Source of the DNA: CADEED01 sp963839685
GTDB taxonomy: Bacteria > Pseudomonadota > Gammaproteobacteria > Steroidobacterales > Steroidobacteraceae
Length of the DNA stretch: 64,000 bases
Direction of reading: 5' to 3'
Assembly: GCA_963839685.1 (NCBI GenBank)
Contig: CAWIVS010000001.1
Span: 1-64,000, forward strand
Shown: piece after piece, positions 54,259 through 63,324 of the stretch
How the letters are laid out: each line of letters begins with the position of its first letter
Position numbering within the stretch: the first letter of the stretch is position 1
Made by a program: the position numbers and the translations under genes
The notes under the pieces: generated by a model
The model's database searches: none
What the model was told of the DNA's origin: nothing
What the model saw: only the letters and a program-made list of their open reading frames with translations

Positions 54259-54264
54259 CCTGAC

Positions 54265-55113
54265 ATGGCACGCTACGCGATCGGTGACGTCCAGGGCTGC
54301 TGCGAAGAGTTGCAGGCGCTGCTGCGGCGCTGCGACTATTCCCCAGACCGCGACGAGCTGTGGTTCGTCGGCGATCTCGTCAACCGCGGTCCGGCTTCGC
54401 TCGAAACGCTGCGCTTCGTACGCGACCTCGGCGCCAATGCCACGGTGGTGCTGGGCAACCACGACCTGCACCTGCTGGCACTGGCCTTCGGCTCGAGGCG
54501 CAAACCCAAGGACGGCGACACGCTCGACGAACTGCTCGCGGCACCCGATCGCGACCAGCTGCTCGAGTGGCTGCTACAACGTCCGCTGGCGGTGTTCGAC
54601 GCACCGCGCGGTGACTTCCTGGTTCATGCCGGCCTCGTGCCGGAATGGACACCACTGTTCGCGGCCAAGCTTGCCCGGGAAGTCGAAGCCGTGCTGCGCG
54701 AGGACCCGCGCACACTGTTCGATGTCATGTACGGCAACAAGCCGGACCGCTGGAGCGAGCAGTTGCGTGGCATGGACCGGCTGCGCTTTGTGATCAACAC
54801 GTTCACTCGCATGCGCTACTGCACGGCCGATGGCATCGTGGATCTGAAAGTCAAAGGCGCGCCGGGCCATCAGCCGGAAGGGTTCCTGCCCTGGTTCGAC
54901 ATACCCGAACGCGCCAGTCGCGAGGTGCGCGTGATCTGCGGGCACTGGTCGACGCTGGGGTTCAAGCGACGCGACGACCTGCTGGCGATCGATACGGGCT
55001 GCGTGTGGGGCGGCTCATTGACCGCGGTGAATCTCGACGTGAACGAGGAGCCGATCCAGCTCACCTGCAATGGGCACGTGGAGCCGGGCGGCGGCGAAAG
55101 CCAGGAAACTTAG
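54265..55113 (+). CDS. apaH: Symmetrical bis(5'-nucleosyl)-tetraphosphatase
   Basis: A 282-residue metallophosphatase that splits Ap4A into two ADP. Metal-binding motifs are IGDVQGCCEEL, VGDLVNRGPASLETL and LGNHDLHLLAL, with a later histidine in VHAGLVPEW and CGHWSTLG. It also removes Np4N RNA caps in other bacteria. It follows apaG by six bases and overlaps the convergent lipoprotein gene by four bases. Confidence 0.95.
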   Translation: MARYAIGDVQGCCEELQALLRRCDYSPDRDELWFVGDLVNRGPASLETLRFVRDLGANATVVLGNHDLHLLALAFGSRRKPKDGDTLDELLAAPDRDQLLEWLLQRPLAVFDAPRGDFLVHAGLVPEWTPLFAAKLAREVEAVLREDPRTLFDVMYGNKPDRWSEQLRGMDRLRFVINTFTRMRYCTADGIVDLKVKGAPGHQPEGFLPWFDIPERASREVRVICGHWSTLGFKRRDDLLAIDTGCVWGGSLTAVNLDVNEEPIQLTCNGHVEPGGGESQET

Positions 55114-55697
55114 CGTTGAGGCGGCGCGACTTCTGACGGGGAAATGATGTCGCTGGCGCTCGGATTCTCGGGATCCGCCACCTTGTCCGGCCCTGCCGCC
55201 TTGTCGGGCACTGCGGTCGGTGACACGAATCCTGCCTCGGGTTCCACCACGACTTCCGCGAACTGCGGCATGTAGCCCCAGTTGATGTAGATAGCCCCGG
55301 TCGTCGGACGGTAGACGCTGGCCGGAAATTCCAGCTCGATCGGCAGCGTGCCTTCGCGCGCCACTGTCATCACGTTGCGCTGTTCGCCGAGGACTTCCAG
55401 CTGCTCGACGCTGCCAGGGCGCACGCGCACGGCCACACGCACCGGCCAGGTGGTCTCGGCCGGCAGGCGCGCCGCCACGGACCCGGTGCCACTGACGCCG
55501 GAGAGGTCAATCAACAGGGTGTTGCGCTTCCAGGATTGTGGGTAACTCGCAGGCGTGCCGTCGGCGTTCAGCAGATCGACCTCGTGCACGATTTCCGGCA
55601 CCGGCGGCGGCTTCTTGTAGAACGGCCAGATCTTGGGCGTCGAACAGCCCGCGGCCACGAGGGCCAGGCCGGCGATGAGCGCAAGGCGAAACTTCAC
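55110..55697 (-). CDS. Predicted lipoprotein of unknown function
   Basis: A 195-residue protein with a lipobox VAAGC at residues 14-18, a Lys/Pro-rich segment, then a beta-rich domain (TLLIDLSGVSGTGSVAARLP, VAVRVRPGSVEQLEVLGEQ) and a disordered Pro/Ser/Ala end. Asp is not at +2 (Ser is), which favours the outer membrane. I do not recognise a family. It converges on apaH with a four-base overlap. Confidence 0.75.
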   Translation of the reverse strand: MKFRLALIAGLALVAAGCSTPKIWPFYKKPPPVPEIVHEVDLLNADGTPASYPQSWKRNTLLIDLSGVSGTGSVAARLPAETTWPVRVAVRVRPGSVEQLEVLGEQRNVMTVAREGTLPIELEFPASVYRPTTGAIYINWGYMPQFAEVVVEPEAGFVSPTAVPDKAAGPDKVADPENPSASDIISPSEVAPPQR

Positions 55698-55882
55698 GGG
55701 GTCGCGACTCCGGACTGTTAGAGCTCAATAATGGCCGCAAACATAACACGGCCCCAGGGCCTGCAGGCTCGCAGGGCTGACGCCGGGCGGCGACAGGGCG
55801 CGCAACTGTGGAGACCGTCACATGATGTGCCCAGAGCTTCCCCAGCGAATACCATAGACGCCCCAACACAGACGCCACCCCT

Positions 55883-56425
55883 ATGCGCGAGCCGTCCAGC
55901 AAAGAACTCAGGGCCTTCAACTTCAAACGCTGGATCGACGAGCATCGTCACCTGCTGAAGCCGCCCGTGGGCAACAAGCAGGTGTTCACGGACAGCGAGT
56001 TCATCATCATGGTGGTCGGCGGTCCGAACAGCCGCAAGGACTTCCACGTCGATCCCGGCGAGGAGTTTTTCTACCAGCTCGAAGGCGGCATCACGCTCGC
56101 CACCATGCAGGACGGCAAACGAGTGGACATTGCCATCGGCGAGGGCGAGATCTTCCTGCTGCCGGCCAACATTCCGCATTCGCCGCGCCGTCCGGCCAAT
56201 ACGGTGGGGCTGGTCATCGAGCGCACGCGCCGGCCGGGCGAACGCGATGGCTTTCAGTGGTACTGCGAGAACTGCTACCGCAAGCTCTACGAGGAGTTCC
56301 TCGAAATCACCAACATCGAGACGCAGTTGCCGCCGGTGTTCGACCGCTTCTTTGGCACACCCGCCCACCTCGCCTGCCGCCACTGCGGCACCGTGATGCA
56401 ACGGCCCGGCCAGCCAGAACAATGA
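55883..56425 (+). CDS. haaO: 3-hydroxyanthranilate 3,4-dioxygenase
   Basis: A 180-residue cupin dioxygenase that opens 3-hydroxyanthranilate to aminocarboxymuconate semialdehyde. Catalytic iron ligands are in KDFHVDPGEEFFYQLEGG and PHSPRRP. The bacterial second, rubredoxin-like iron site is present: CENC (QWYCENCYRKL) and CRHC (LACRHCGTV). It is first in a tightly coupled operon with a cyclase-family gene, kynU and kmo. The 185-base gap before it holds the promoter, but no clear boxes were found. Confidence 0.95.
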   Translation: MREPSSKELRAFNFKRWIDEHRHLLKPPVGNKQVFTDSEFIIMVVGGPNSRKDFHVDPGEEFFYQLEGGITLATMQDGKRVDIAIGEGEIFLLPANIPHSPRRPANTVGLVIERTRRPGERDGFQWYCENCYRKLYEEFLEITNIETQLPPVFDRFFGTPAHLACRHCGTVMQRPGQPEQ

Positions 56426-57237
56426 TCGGCGAGCTGTCATTCGGCGGCCAGAAGGTGCGCGCCGCGCTCGATCGCGGTGTGAGCCTGGCCATCGCGGTGG
56501 AATTCGGCGCGCCCGGCCCGCGACACTTCGGCGCCGCTGCCCCGACCTCGCGACCCTTCGTCAGCGGCAACTTTTCGGGCAGCGTGGTCGCGGGCGCATC
56601 GGCCAACTGCTCGACCGTGACCCTCACCCCGCATTGCCAGACGACACACACCGAAAGCGTCGCGCACCTGACGCGCGAATCCGGGGACGCCTGGCGCGTG
56701 GTGCCGCGCGGCCTGCTGCCCGCCGTGGTAGTTAGTGTGGTGCCCGAGCCCGCCAGCGAATCCAGCGAGAGCACCGATCCACAGCCCTGGGCCACGGACA
56801 CCCTGATCTCCAGGCGCCGCCTGCGCGCCGCCTGGCCCATGGGCCGCATGGTCGATCCGGTGGCGGTGGTAATTCGCACCCTGCCCAACGACCCCGGCAA
56901 GCGCACACGCGACTACGCCAACCTGGTGCCGCCCTACCTGACCCGCGAGGCGGTCGAATGGCTGGTGGAAAAGCGCATCGAACACCTGGTACTCGACGTG
57001 CCATCGCTCGATCGCACCCACGATGAAGGCCACATGGTCGGCCATCGACTGTTCTTTGGACTCCCGCCGGGCAGCACATCGCGCGGCGATGCGGCACGAT
57101 CGCGCTCCACCATCACCGAGCTGGCCTTCGTGCCCGACGAATTGCACGACGGGCCTTGTGTGTTGTCACTGGCCGTGCCCGCGATCGGAGGCGATGCCGT
57201 TCCCAGCCAGCCGATTGTGTATCCTCTCGTGCCATGA
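56422..57237 (+). CDS. Cyclase-family metal-dependent hydrolase, candidate kynurenine formamidase
   Basis: A 271-residue protein with the cyclase/KynB-type metal motif in variant form: LTPHCQTTHTESVAHL, that is H-x-x-x-T-H-x-E-x-x-x-H with Glu where KynB has Asp. It is longer than KynB (about 210 residues). A second conserved patch is HLVLDVPSLDRTHDEG. It lies between haaO and kynU with four-base overlaps on both sides, which fits N-formylkynurenine hydrolysis, the one step before KynU/KMO not covered by other genes here. The activity is inferred from family and context only. Confidence 0.8.
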   Translation: MIGELSFGGQKVRAALDRGVSLAIAVEFGAPGPRHFGAAAPTSRPFVSGNFSGSVVAGASANCSTVTLTPHCQTTHTESVAHLTRESGDAWRVVPRGLLPAVVVSVVPEPASESSESTDPQPWATDTLISRRRLRAAWPMGRMVDPVAVVIRTLPNDPGKRTRDYANLVPPYLTREAVEWLVEKRIEHLVLDVPSLDRTHDEGHMVGHRLFFGLPPGSTSRGDAARSRSTITELAFVPDELHDGPCVLSLAVPAIGGDAVPSQPIVYPLVP

Positions 57238-58559
57238 ATGCCTCGCCGAGAGACATAGGTCAACGCGCTGACGTACTGCCGCAGTTCTCGGTGTCGCGCG
57301 ACTTCGCACTGGATTGCGATGCCGCGGACATCCTCGCTCCCTGTCGCAAGAAGTTCGAACTGCCGGTGAGCGCCAGCGGACAGCCATTGATCTACCTTTG
57401 CGGACATTCACTCGGCCTGGCGCCGCGCGCCGCACTCGACTACGTGAGCGAGGAACTGGCCGACTGGGCGACGCTCGGTGTCGGTGGCCATCGCACCGCC
57501 ACGCGCCCGTGGATCGACTATGCGCAGAACTTCACCAAGGGCCTCACGCACCTGACCGGCGCGCTGGCGAGCGAAGTTGTCGCCATGAATTCGCTCACCG
57601 TGAACCTGCACCTGATGATGGCCTCGTTCTATCGGCCCGTCGGCATGCGCGACAAGGTGCTCATCGAAGCCGGCGCCTTCTCTTCCGACCGGCACGCCAT
57701 CCTCGGGCAATTCTCCTGGCACAAGCTGGACGCCGAAGAATCGCTGGTGGAACTGGCGCCGCGGCCCGGCGAAGAAACCCTGCGTATCGAAGACATCGAG
57801 GCCAGGATCGACGACCTCGGCAGCGAGCTGGCACTGGTTCTCTGGCCCGGCGTGCAGTACCGCACCGGCCAGGCATTCGACTGCGCTCGCATCGTGCGCG
57901 CCGCCCACGACGTCGGCGCCACCGCGGGCTTCGACATGGCGCATGCCATCGGCAACCTGCCGCTGCAACTACACGACTGGGATGTCGACTTCGCGGTGTG
58001 GTGCTCGTACAAGTACCTGAACGCCGGACCCGGCGCGCTCGCCGGCTGCTTCGTGCACGAGAAGCTTTTCGAAGGTGCGCCGGCGCGCCTTTCGGGCTGG
58101 TGGGGACATGAGCCCAGGACCCGTTTCCAGATGATGCCGGAGTTCCGGCCCGCGGCCGGCGCCGCCGGCTGGGCGGTCAGCAATCCGCCGATCTTTTCGG
58201 CGGCGCCGCTGCTGGCATCGCTCGAAATGTTCCGCGCCGCGGGCATCGAGGACCTGCGCGCCAAGTCAGTGCGCCTCACGGCCTACGCGGAGCGCATGAT
58301 TCGCGAGCGCTGTGGCAGTGACATCCGCATCATCACGCCCGGGGCGATCGAAGACCGCGGCTGTCAGCTCAGCCTGCGCGTCAATGATGGTCCGCGCCGC
58401 GGGCGGCGGATTTTCGATGCCCTCGCCGATCACGGCATCATCTGCGACTGGCGTGAGCCGGACATCATCCGCATTGCGCCGGTGCCGCTGTACAACCGGT
58501 TCATCGACGTCTTCGAGCTCGTCGAAGAATTGGTCACCGCGCTCAAGGAGATTGCTTGA
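57234..58559 (+). CDS. kynU: Kynureninase
   Basis: A 441-residue PLP enzyme that splits (3-hydroxy)kynurenine into (3-hydroxy)anthranilate and alanine. Features: YLCGHSLGLAPRAA, MNSLTVNLHLMMASFYRP, the PLP aspartate region GFDMAHAIGNLPLQLHDW, and the PLP lysine in WCSYKYLNAGPG. The start at 57234 is coupled to the previous stop (ATGA). The kmo start overlaps its stop (TTGA). Confidence 0.96.
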   Translation: MNASPRDIGQRADVLPQFSVSRDFALDCDAADILAPCRKKFELPVSASGQPLIYLCGHSLGLAPRAALDYVSEELADWATLGVGGHRTATRPWIDYAQNFTKGLTHLTGALASEVVAMNSLTVNLHLMMASFYRPVGMRDKVLIEAGAFSSDRHAILGQFSWHKLDAEESLVELAPRPGEETLRIEDIEARIDDLGSELALVLWPGVQYRTGQAFDCARIVRAAHDVGATAGFDMAHAIGNLPLQLHDWDVDFAVWCSYKYLNAGPGALAGCFVHEKLFEGAPARLSGWWGHEPRTRFQMMPEFRPAAGAAGWAVSNPPIFSAAPLLASLEMFRAAGIEDLRAKSVRLTAYAERMIRERCGSDIRIITPGAIEDRGCQLSLRVNDGPRRGRRIFDALADHGIICDWREPDIIRIAPVPLYNRFIDVFELVEELVTALKEIA

Positions 58560-59836
58560 GCCTGACGTCGGTGCCCGGCGTCAACATCATCGGTGCGGGG
58601 CTTGCGGGATCCCTGCTGGCCATCCTGCTGGCGAAACGCGGATTTGGCGTGACGGTTTACGAGCGGCGCGCCGACCCCCGCAAGGTCATCGCCGACGGCG
58701 GCCGGTCGATCAACCTGGCACTCGCGGCGCGCGGCATTCGCGGCCTGAAACTCGCCGGCGTGCTCGAGCGCGTCATGCCGCTGGCCATTTCCATGCGCGG
58801 ACGCCTGGTGCATGAGCATGATGGTTCGGCCGAGCTGCAGATGTACGGCGTGCGGCCCGAGGAAGTGATCTATTCAGTGTCGCGCACGGATTTGAATTGC
58901 GTGCTCATCGAATCCGCGGCAGCACTGCCCAACGTGGAGTTTCGGTTCGGGCAGTTGTGTCTGGGTCTCGCGCACGAAAAAACCGTGCTCGAAATGCGTG
59001 ACGAGGCCACGGGGCGCATCTATCACACCGATGCGCGGCCCAGCATTGCCACCGATGGCGCAGGATCCGCGGTGCGCGACTCGCTGCTGGCGCGCGAAAT
59101 CGCCATCGTGCGCGAAGTGCCGCTGGATCATGACTACAAGGAGCTGACCATTCCCAGGCTCGCCGACACGCACGCGATGGATCCGAACGCACTGCACATC
59201 TGGCCGCGCGGCGGATTCATGTTGATCGCCCTGCCCAATCTCGACGGCACGTTCACTGCCACCCTGTTCCTGGCGCGCACCGGTGCCAACAGCTTTGAGC
59301 AGCTACGCACGCCCGGTGCCGTCGATGGCTTCTTCGCGCGCGAGTTCCCGTCGGCGCGCGCGCTGATGCCGGACCTTACCCGCGAGTTTTTCGAGCACAC
59401 GCAAGGCTCACTCGGAACGGTCTACACCCGCGGCTGGCACCTGAACGGCGATGTGCTGCTGTTAGGCGATGCGGCGCATGCCATCGTGCCGTTTCACGGC
59501 CAGGGCATGAACAGCGCCTTCGAGGATTGCGCCGAGCTCATGCGGCTGATGGATGAACATCACGGCTGGCACGGATTGTTCGAGGCCTTCGAACACGAGC
59601 GGCGACCGAACACCGACGCCGTTGCGCAGATGGCGCTGGAGAACTACCAGGAGATGCGCGAGACGGTGCTGGATCCGGAGTACCGAAGGAAAAAGAAAGA
59701 GGCGGAGGAGTTGGAGAAGAAGGATCCGAATTTCATTCCGCGGTATTCAATGGTGATGTTTCACCCGGAAATATCGTACTCGGAGGCTGCAACTCTGCGA
59801 AGTGCCGCTGTGAAGCCAGCCGCGCCTGGTGACTAG
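58556..59836 (+). CDS. kmo: Kynurenine 3-monooxygenase, altered C-terminus
   Basis: A 426-residue FAD hydroxylase that makes 3-hydroxykynurenine. TTG start. FAD-binding motifs are NIIGAGLAGSLLAILLAKRG and LLGDAAHAIVPFHGQGMNSA; GGRSINLALAARG is typical of KMO. The conserved region runs to RYSMVMFHPEISYSEA, then changes to a short unrelated end (LRSAAVKPAAPGD). Family members usually continue 25-35 residues further, so the 3' end seems rearranged where decayed HNH-gene sequence begins. The active site is upstream and may still work. Last gene of the operon. Confidence 0.92.
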   Translation: MSLTSVPGVNIIGAGLAGSLLAILLAKRGFGVTVYERRADPRKVIADGGRSINLALAARGIRGLKLAGVLERVMPLAISMRGRLVHEHDGSAELQMYGVRPEEVIYSVSRTDLNCVLIESAAALPNVEFRFGQLCLGLAHEKTVLEMRDEATGRIYHTDARPSIATDGAGSAVRDSLLAREIAIVREVPLDHDYKELTIPRLADTHAMDPNALHIWPRGGFMLIALPNLDGTFTATLFLARTGANSFEQLRTPGAVDGFFAREFPSARALMPDLTREFFEHTQGSLGTVYTRGWHLNGDVLLLGDAAHAIVPFHGQGMNSAFEDCAELMRLMDEHHGWHGLFEAFEHERRPNTDAVAQMALENYQEMRETVLDPEYRRKKKEAEELEKKDPNFIPRYSMVMFHPEISYSEAATLRSAAVKPAAPGD

Positions 59837-59841
59837 CGTGG

Positions 59842-60266
59842 TTACTGATCCCCGGCGCTATTGCGCTCCAGCTGTAATTGGCGTTCGCGCTGGAACGCCT
59901 TTGGCCCGCCTTGACTGCTGCAGAAGGACTTCGACCCCGAGGCCGTAGTCCATGCGCTCGCCCTTCCAGCGTGTCGCGGCACCGTGCGTCGCGGCCGGTA
60001 GATTCCTCCAGTCGCCGAGCGGCTGTGTGTAACCGGGGGCAACGCTGTCGACCGCAGCGCCGTCCGGTCTCGCAAGGTCTCCTGGGCCACATGCACCACG
60101 ATTTGATGGCGGTCGGTTCCCAGTGAGCACACGACTGCGTCGCGCTGTCCGACCAACCGTTGCGCCGATCAAACTCGGCGACCAGCATCAACCAGCGATG
60201 GTTCGCCGCATTGATGTGTCCGGCGAGAGTGCAGATTTCGTCCGCAAGCTCATCGATCGAACGCAT
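59842..60266 (-). pseudogene. Decayed DUF222/HNH endonuclease-type gene
   Basis: The first 45 codons from ATG 60266 read MRSIDELADEICTLAGHIN and LMLVAEFDRRNGWSD with SATQSCAHW, the standard N-terminus of DUF222 (13E12-type) proteins that carry a C-terminal HNH nuclease. After that the match moves between frames: RHQIVVHVAQETLRDRT is a piece from the middle and ERMDYGLGVEVLLQQSRRAK may be from near the C-terminus. The rest, including the HNH motif, is missing. The family is of uncertain function and often multi-copy. The upstream region still holds a strong LexA box. Confidence 0.65.
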
Positions 60267-60298
60267 GGGCAACTCCGTGTAGTTAGATGTTCACGTCA

Positions 60299-60314
60299 CT
60301 GTGTATGTGTACAG
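60299..60314 (-). promoter_or_regulatory. LexA (SOS) box upstream of the decayed DUF222/HNH gene
   Basis: CTGT-N8-ACAG is perfect at 60299-60314. Read on the minus strand with flanks, tactgtacacatacacagtg matches the enterobacterial LexA consensus at 16 of 20 positions. It lies 33 bases ahead of the ATG at 60266, a normal place for SOS control. It could also influence the divergent monooxygenase gene starting at 60471. Confidence 0.65.
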
Positions 60315-60470
60315 TATACGCCTGACACGGAGCCGATACATTGTGAAAGGGCTGTTTTTCTCGATGCGTTGCTCACAGCGGCTTGCAGCTCGCGCCCCAT
60401 TTCCTCGGCAGTCGCGCGGGTCCGGCCGCTACGGCATATCCTCGCACCTCGTTCTTGGCGGAGCGACACG

Positions 60471-62056
60471 ATGGGCAACGAGGCACCGGTTCTGATCGCC
60501 GGCGGGGGACTCACTGGTCTCGCCATGGCGTCTTTCCTCGCGCAGCAGGGGATCCGCTCATCACCATCGAGCGCCTGAAGGAAAGCTCGCCCCTGCCGCG
60601 TGCCGCCTTCTTCCACATGCGCACGATGGAGATGTTCCGCGAGCTCGGCATCGAGGCACGCGTGCGCGAGGAGTCGGCCAAGGAATTCATTCCGGACGGT
60701 GCGCTGATCGCCATGGACTGTGTTTCGGGACGCAAGCTGGCGGACATCATTTCGAATCTCAACGAGGGTGTCGACGCGGTGAGCCCCTGTCACCGCTGGT
60801 TTCTGAACCAACCCAGCCTCGAGCCCATCCTGCGCGAAAAGGCCCGCGCCGCGGGCGCGGAAATACTCCAGGGAACCGAGGTCACGGGGCTGCGCCAGGA
60901 CAGTTCCGGCCTGACACTCACTGTGCGTGACGTCGATGGCGGCAATGAGCGGGAACTCGCGGGCCAGTACCTGATCGCCGCCGACGGCGGCCACTCGAAG
61001 GTCCGCGAGCTGCTGGGCATCGGATATGAAGGCCGCGGTGCGTTCTCCCGATCGCTGACTATCTACTTCACCGCCGACCTGTCGCCGTGGATCCGCGACA
61101 ATGCCTGGAGCATCATCTACGTGAACAATCCGGTGCTGGCCGGATTCTTCCGCATGAACCGCTCGAGCCGTGTCGGCTTCATGGGTGTCAATACGATCGG
61201 CGACCCGAAGCGCGATCCGGAGGCGGCGATGAACGCCGCCGCGGACGTGAGCGAGGCGCGAATGACCGAACTGGTGCGCGCCGGTGTGGGACAGCCGGAT
61301 TTGCCGGTACGCATCGACGGTTACTCGCGCTGGCGCGCCACCGCCGATATCGCGCAGCGATTCCAGGATGGCCGCGTGTTCATCATCGGCGACGCCGCGC
61401 ATCTCATGCCGCCCAATGGCGGATTCGGCGGCAACACGGGCATCCACGACGCTCACAATCTCGCGTGGAAACTCGCGCAGGTCATCCGCGGGCACGCGCA
61501 CCCTCGCCTGCTCGACAGCTATGCGAGCGAACGGCGGCCGGTGGCCCACTTCACGGTCGAACAGGCGTTCTCACGCTACGTCGCGCGGACGGCACCATGG
61601 CTCGCGGCCGCGCACCAGACCGATCCGCTGGCGCACGATTTCGACATCGAGATCGGCTATCTCTATGGCCGCGGGCAAGTGCATGCCGATCCGCGCACGA
61701 CCCGTGGCATGCCCGGCTCGCGCCTGCCACATTACTGGCTGGAGCGTGGCGGTAGACGACTGAGCACGCTCGATCTCACCGGTCGCTGGCTGCTGCTCGC
61801 AGGTTCCGAAGGAACGCGATGGTCAGACGCGGCGCAGGCTGCGGCGCAGTCGTTTTCCACGTTGCCGCTGGACACATGGCGGGTGGGAGCGGAGCTGGCC
61901 GATCCCACCGGGCAGTTCATCAGCAGCGTTGGCATATCGGCGTCTGGCGCAATTCTCGTGCGCCCCGACGGCTTCGTGGCATGGCGCGCTGAGAACGGCG
62001 CATCCGATCCGGCGGCGGCGTTACGCGCCGCGCTCAATCCAGCGCTTGGATGGTGA
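60471..62056 (+). CDS. FAD-dependent aromatic monooxygenase (PheA/TfdB type), frameshifted
   Basis: About 528 residues after repair. The start gives APVLIAGGGLTGLAMASFLA (FAD dinucleotide fold) and then a stop. One lost base near 60557 (GGATCCGCTCATCACC) moves the rest to another frame, which continues LITIERLKESSPLPRAAFFH. Then come the DG-type motif YLIAADGGHSKVRELLG, the second FAD motif FIIGDAAHLMPPNGGFGGN and a thioredoxin-like C-terminal domain (LLLAGSEGTRWSDAAQ). The family hydroxylates phenols and related aromatics with NAD(P)H. Substrate is unknown; a role next to kynurenine genes is possible but the genes are separated by a decayed insertion. Convergent with the FKBP gene, one base apart. 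Confidence 0.82.
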
Positions 62057-62057
62057 C

Positions 62058-62774
62058 TTACTTCTTGGCCGGAGGCGGCGCCTTGACGATTTCGAGCAGC
62101 TCGACGTCGAACACCAGCGTGGAGTTTCCCGGAATGGTCGGTGGTTTGCCGTTCGGGCCATAGGCGAGATCCGCCGGGCAGGTGAGCTGCGCCTTGCCGC
62201 CCACCTTCATGGCCTGCACGCCTTCGGTCCAGCAAGGGATGACCTGGTTCAGGGGGAACGTCACCGGTCCGCCGTTCTTGACCGAACTGTCGAACTCCTC
62301 GCCGCCGATGAACCGGCCTGCATAGTTGACCTTCACCTCGTCGGTGGCTGCGGGTGATGCACCCGTGCCCTCGGATGTGTGCTTGATGACCATGCCGCTG
62401 GTGGTCTTGGTTGCGCCCGGTTCCTGCGCCGCTTTCTCGATGTAGGCCGTGCCTTCCGCCGCGGACTTATCGGACGTTGCCTGCATGCGCGCCGTTTGCA
62501 ACGCCTGGATCTTCGGGATGTACTCCTCGACTGTGACGACGGGCTTGTTGCCGGCAACGCCATCGGCGAAGCCCTTCTGCACCTGCGTAACCTCTTCGGG
62601 CTTCAGGTCGAAAGGCGCAACCTGCTTGCTGAGATACACGCCAATGGCGTAAAGGGTCTTTTCTTCTTCGGTGACGGGACCCGTATTGGCCTTGGCCTTG
62701 TCCTTCCCCGCATCGGCGTTGCAAGCGGTGAATGCGAGGGTGCTGAGTGCCGCGATGGCCAGTAGCTTTTTCAT
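62058..62774 (-). CDS. FKBP-type peptidyl-prolyl isomerase, exported (FkpA/Mip-like)
   Basis: A 238-residue periplasmic folding helper. The N-terminal signal ends LAFTACNAD, a possible lipobox with Cys at residue 18. A helical dimerisation part (YAIGVYLSKQVAPF, QKGFADGVAG) is followed by the FKBP domain: VKVNYAGRFIGGEEFDSS, PLNQVIPCWTEGVQAMKVGG, LAYGPNGKPPTIPGNSTLVF, ending VELLEIVKAPPPAKK. It is convergent with the monooxygenase. A separate gap of 55 bases lies before folA. Confidence 0.92.
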   Translation of the reverse strand: MKKLLAIAALSTLAFTACNADAGKDKAKANTGPVTEEEKTLYAIGVYLSKQVAPFDLKPEEVTQVQKGFADGVAGNKPVVTVEEYIPKIQALQTARMQATSDKSAAEGTAYIEKAAQEPGATKTTSGMVIKHTSEGTGASPAATDEVKVNYAGRFIGGEEFDSSVKNGGPVTFPLNQVIPCWTEGVQAMKVGGKAQLTCPADLAYGPNGKPPTIPGNSTLVFDVELLEIVKAPPPAKK

Positions 62775-62829
62775 AGGGCGGCGAGCTTAGCCTGCCGCGC
62801 AGGCTCGCGCACAGCCTTTTTTGCCGCGA

Positions 62830-63324
62830 TTACCGCTTTTCCCACACTTCGAATGTCATGGCATATGCATGACGCTCGTCGGCCGGGCGCACTTCGCTTT
62901 CCACCACCTGCCAGGCCCGTTCATCGAGTCCAGGCCACGTCACGTCACCGGCAATGTTGCCGTGCACACGCGTCAGGTGGATGCGCGCGGCGCGCGGCAG
63001 GAACGCGCGAAACAGTTCGGCGCCGCCGATCACCATGATCTCGGCGGCGTCTCCCGCGGCACGCAGCGCACCCTCGGCATCGTGCACCACGCGGATTCCG
63101 TCGCGCCGGTAGTTAGGATCGCGCGTCACCACGATGTTCTCGCGTCCGGGCAGCGGCTTGCCGATCGACTCGAAAGTCTTGCGACCCATCACGATGGGCT
63201 TGCCCATGGTGATGCGCTTGAAACGTTGCAGATCGGCGGGCAGGTGCCATGGCAGGGCGTTGTCGCGGCCGATCACACCCGTATCGGCCACCGCGACGAT
63301 GAGTGTCACCATTGGCGCGTTCAT
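62830..63324 (-). CDS. folA: Dihydrofolate reductase
   Basis: A 164-residue chromosomal DHFR, the trimethoprim target, reducing dihydrofolate with NADPH. Motifs: VTLIVAVADTGVIGRDNALPW, LPADLQRFKRITMGKPIVMG, RKTFESIGKPLPGRENIV, and IMVIGGAELFRAFLP. The length is normal. Its start overlaps the stop of the 2OG oxygenase gene by four bases, so the two are coupled. Confidence 0.97.
   Translation of the reverse strand: MNAPMVTLIVAVADTGVIGRDNALPWHLPADLQRFKRITMGKPIVMGRKTFESIGKPLPGRENIVVTRDPNYRRDGIRVVHDAEGALRAAGDAAEIMVIGGAELFRAFLPRAARIHLTRVHGNIAGDVTWPGLDERAWQVVESEVRPADERHAYAMTFEVWEKR

Noticed and set aside
62777..62822. AGCCTGC-CGC-GCAGGCT hairpin followed by a T-run as a terminator
   Set aside because: The T-run follows on the plus strand, but both neighbouring genes (FKBP isomerase and folA) are on the minus strand, so it does not fit a terminator for either.
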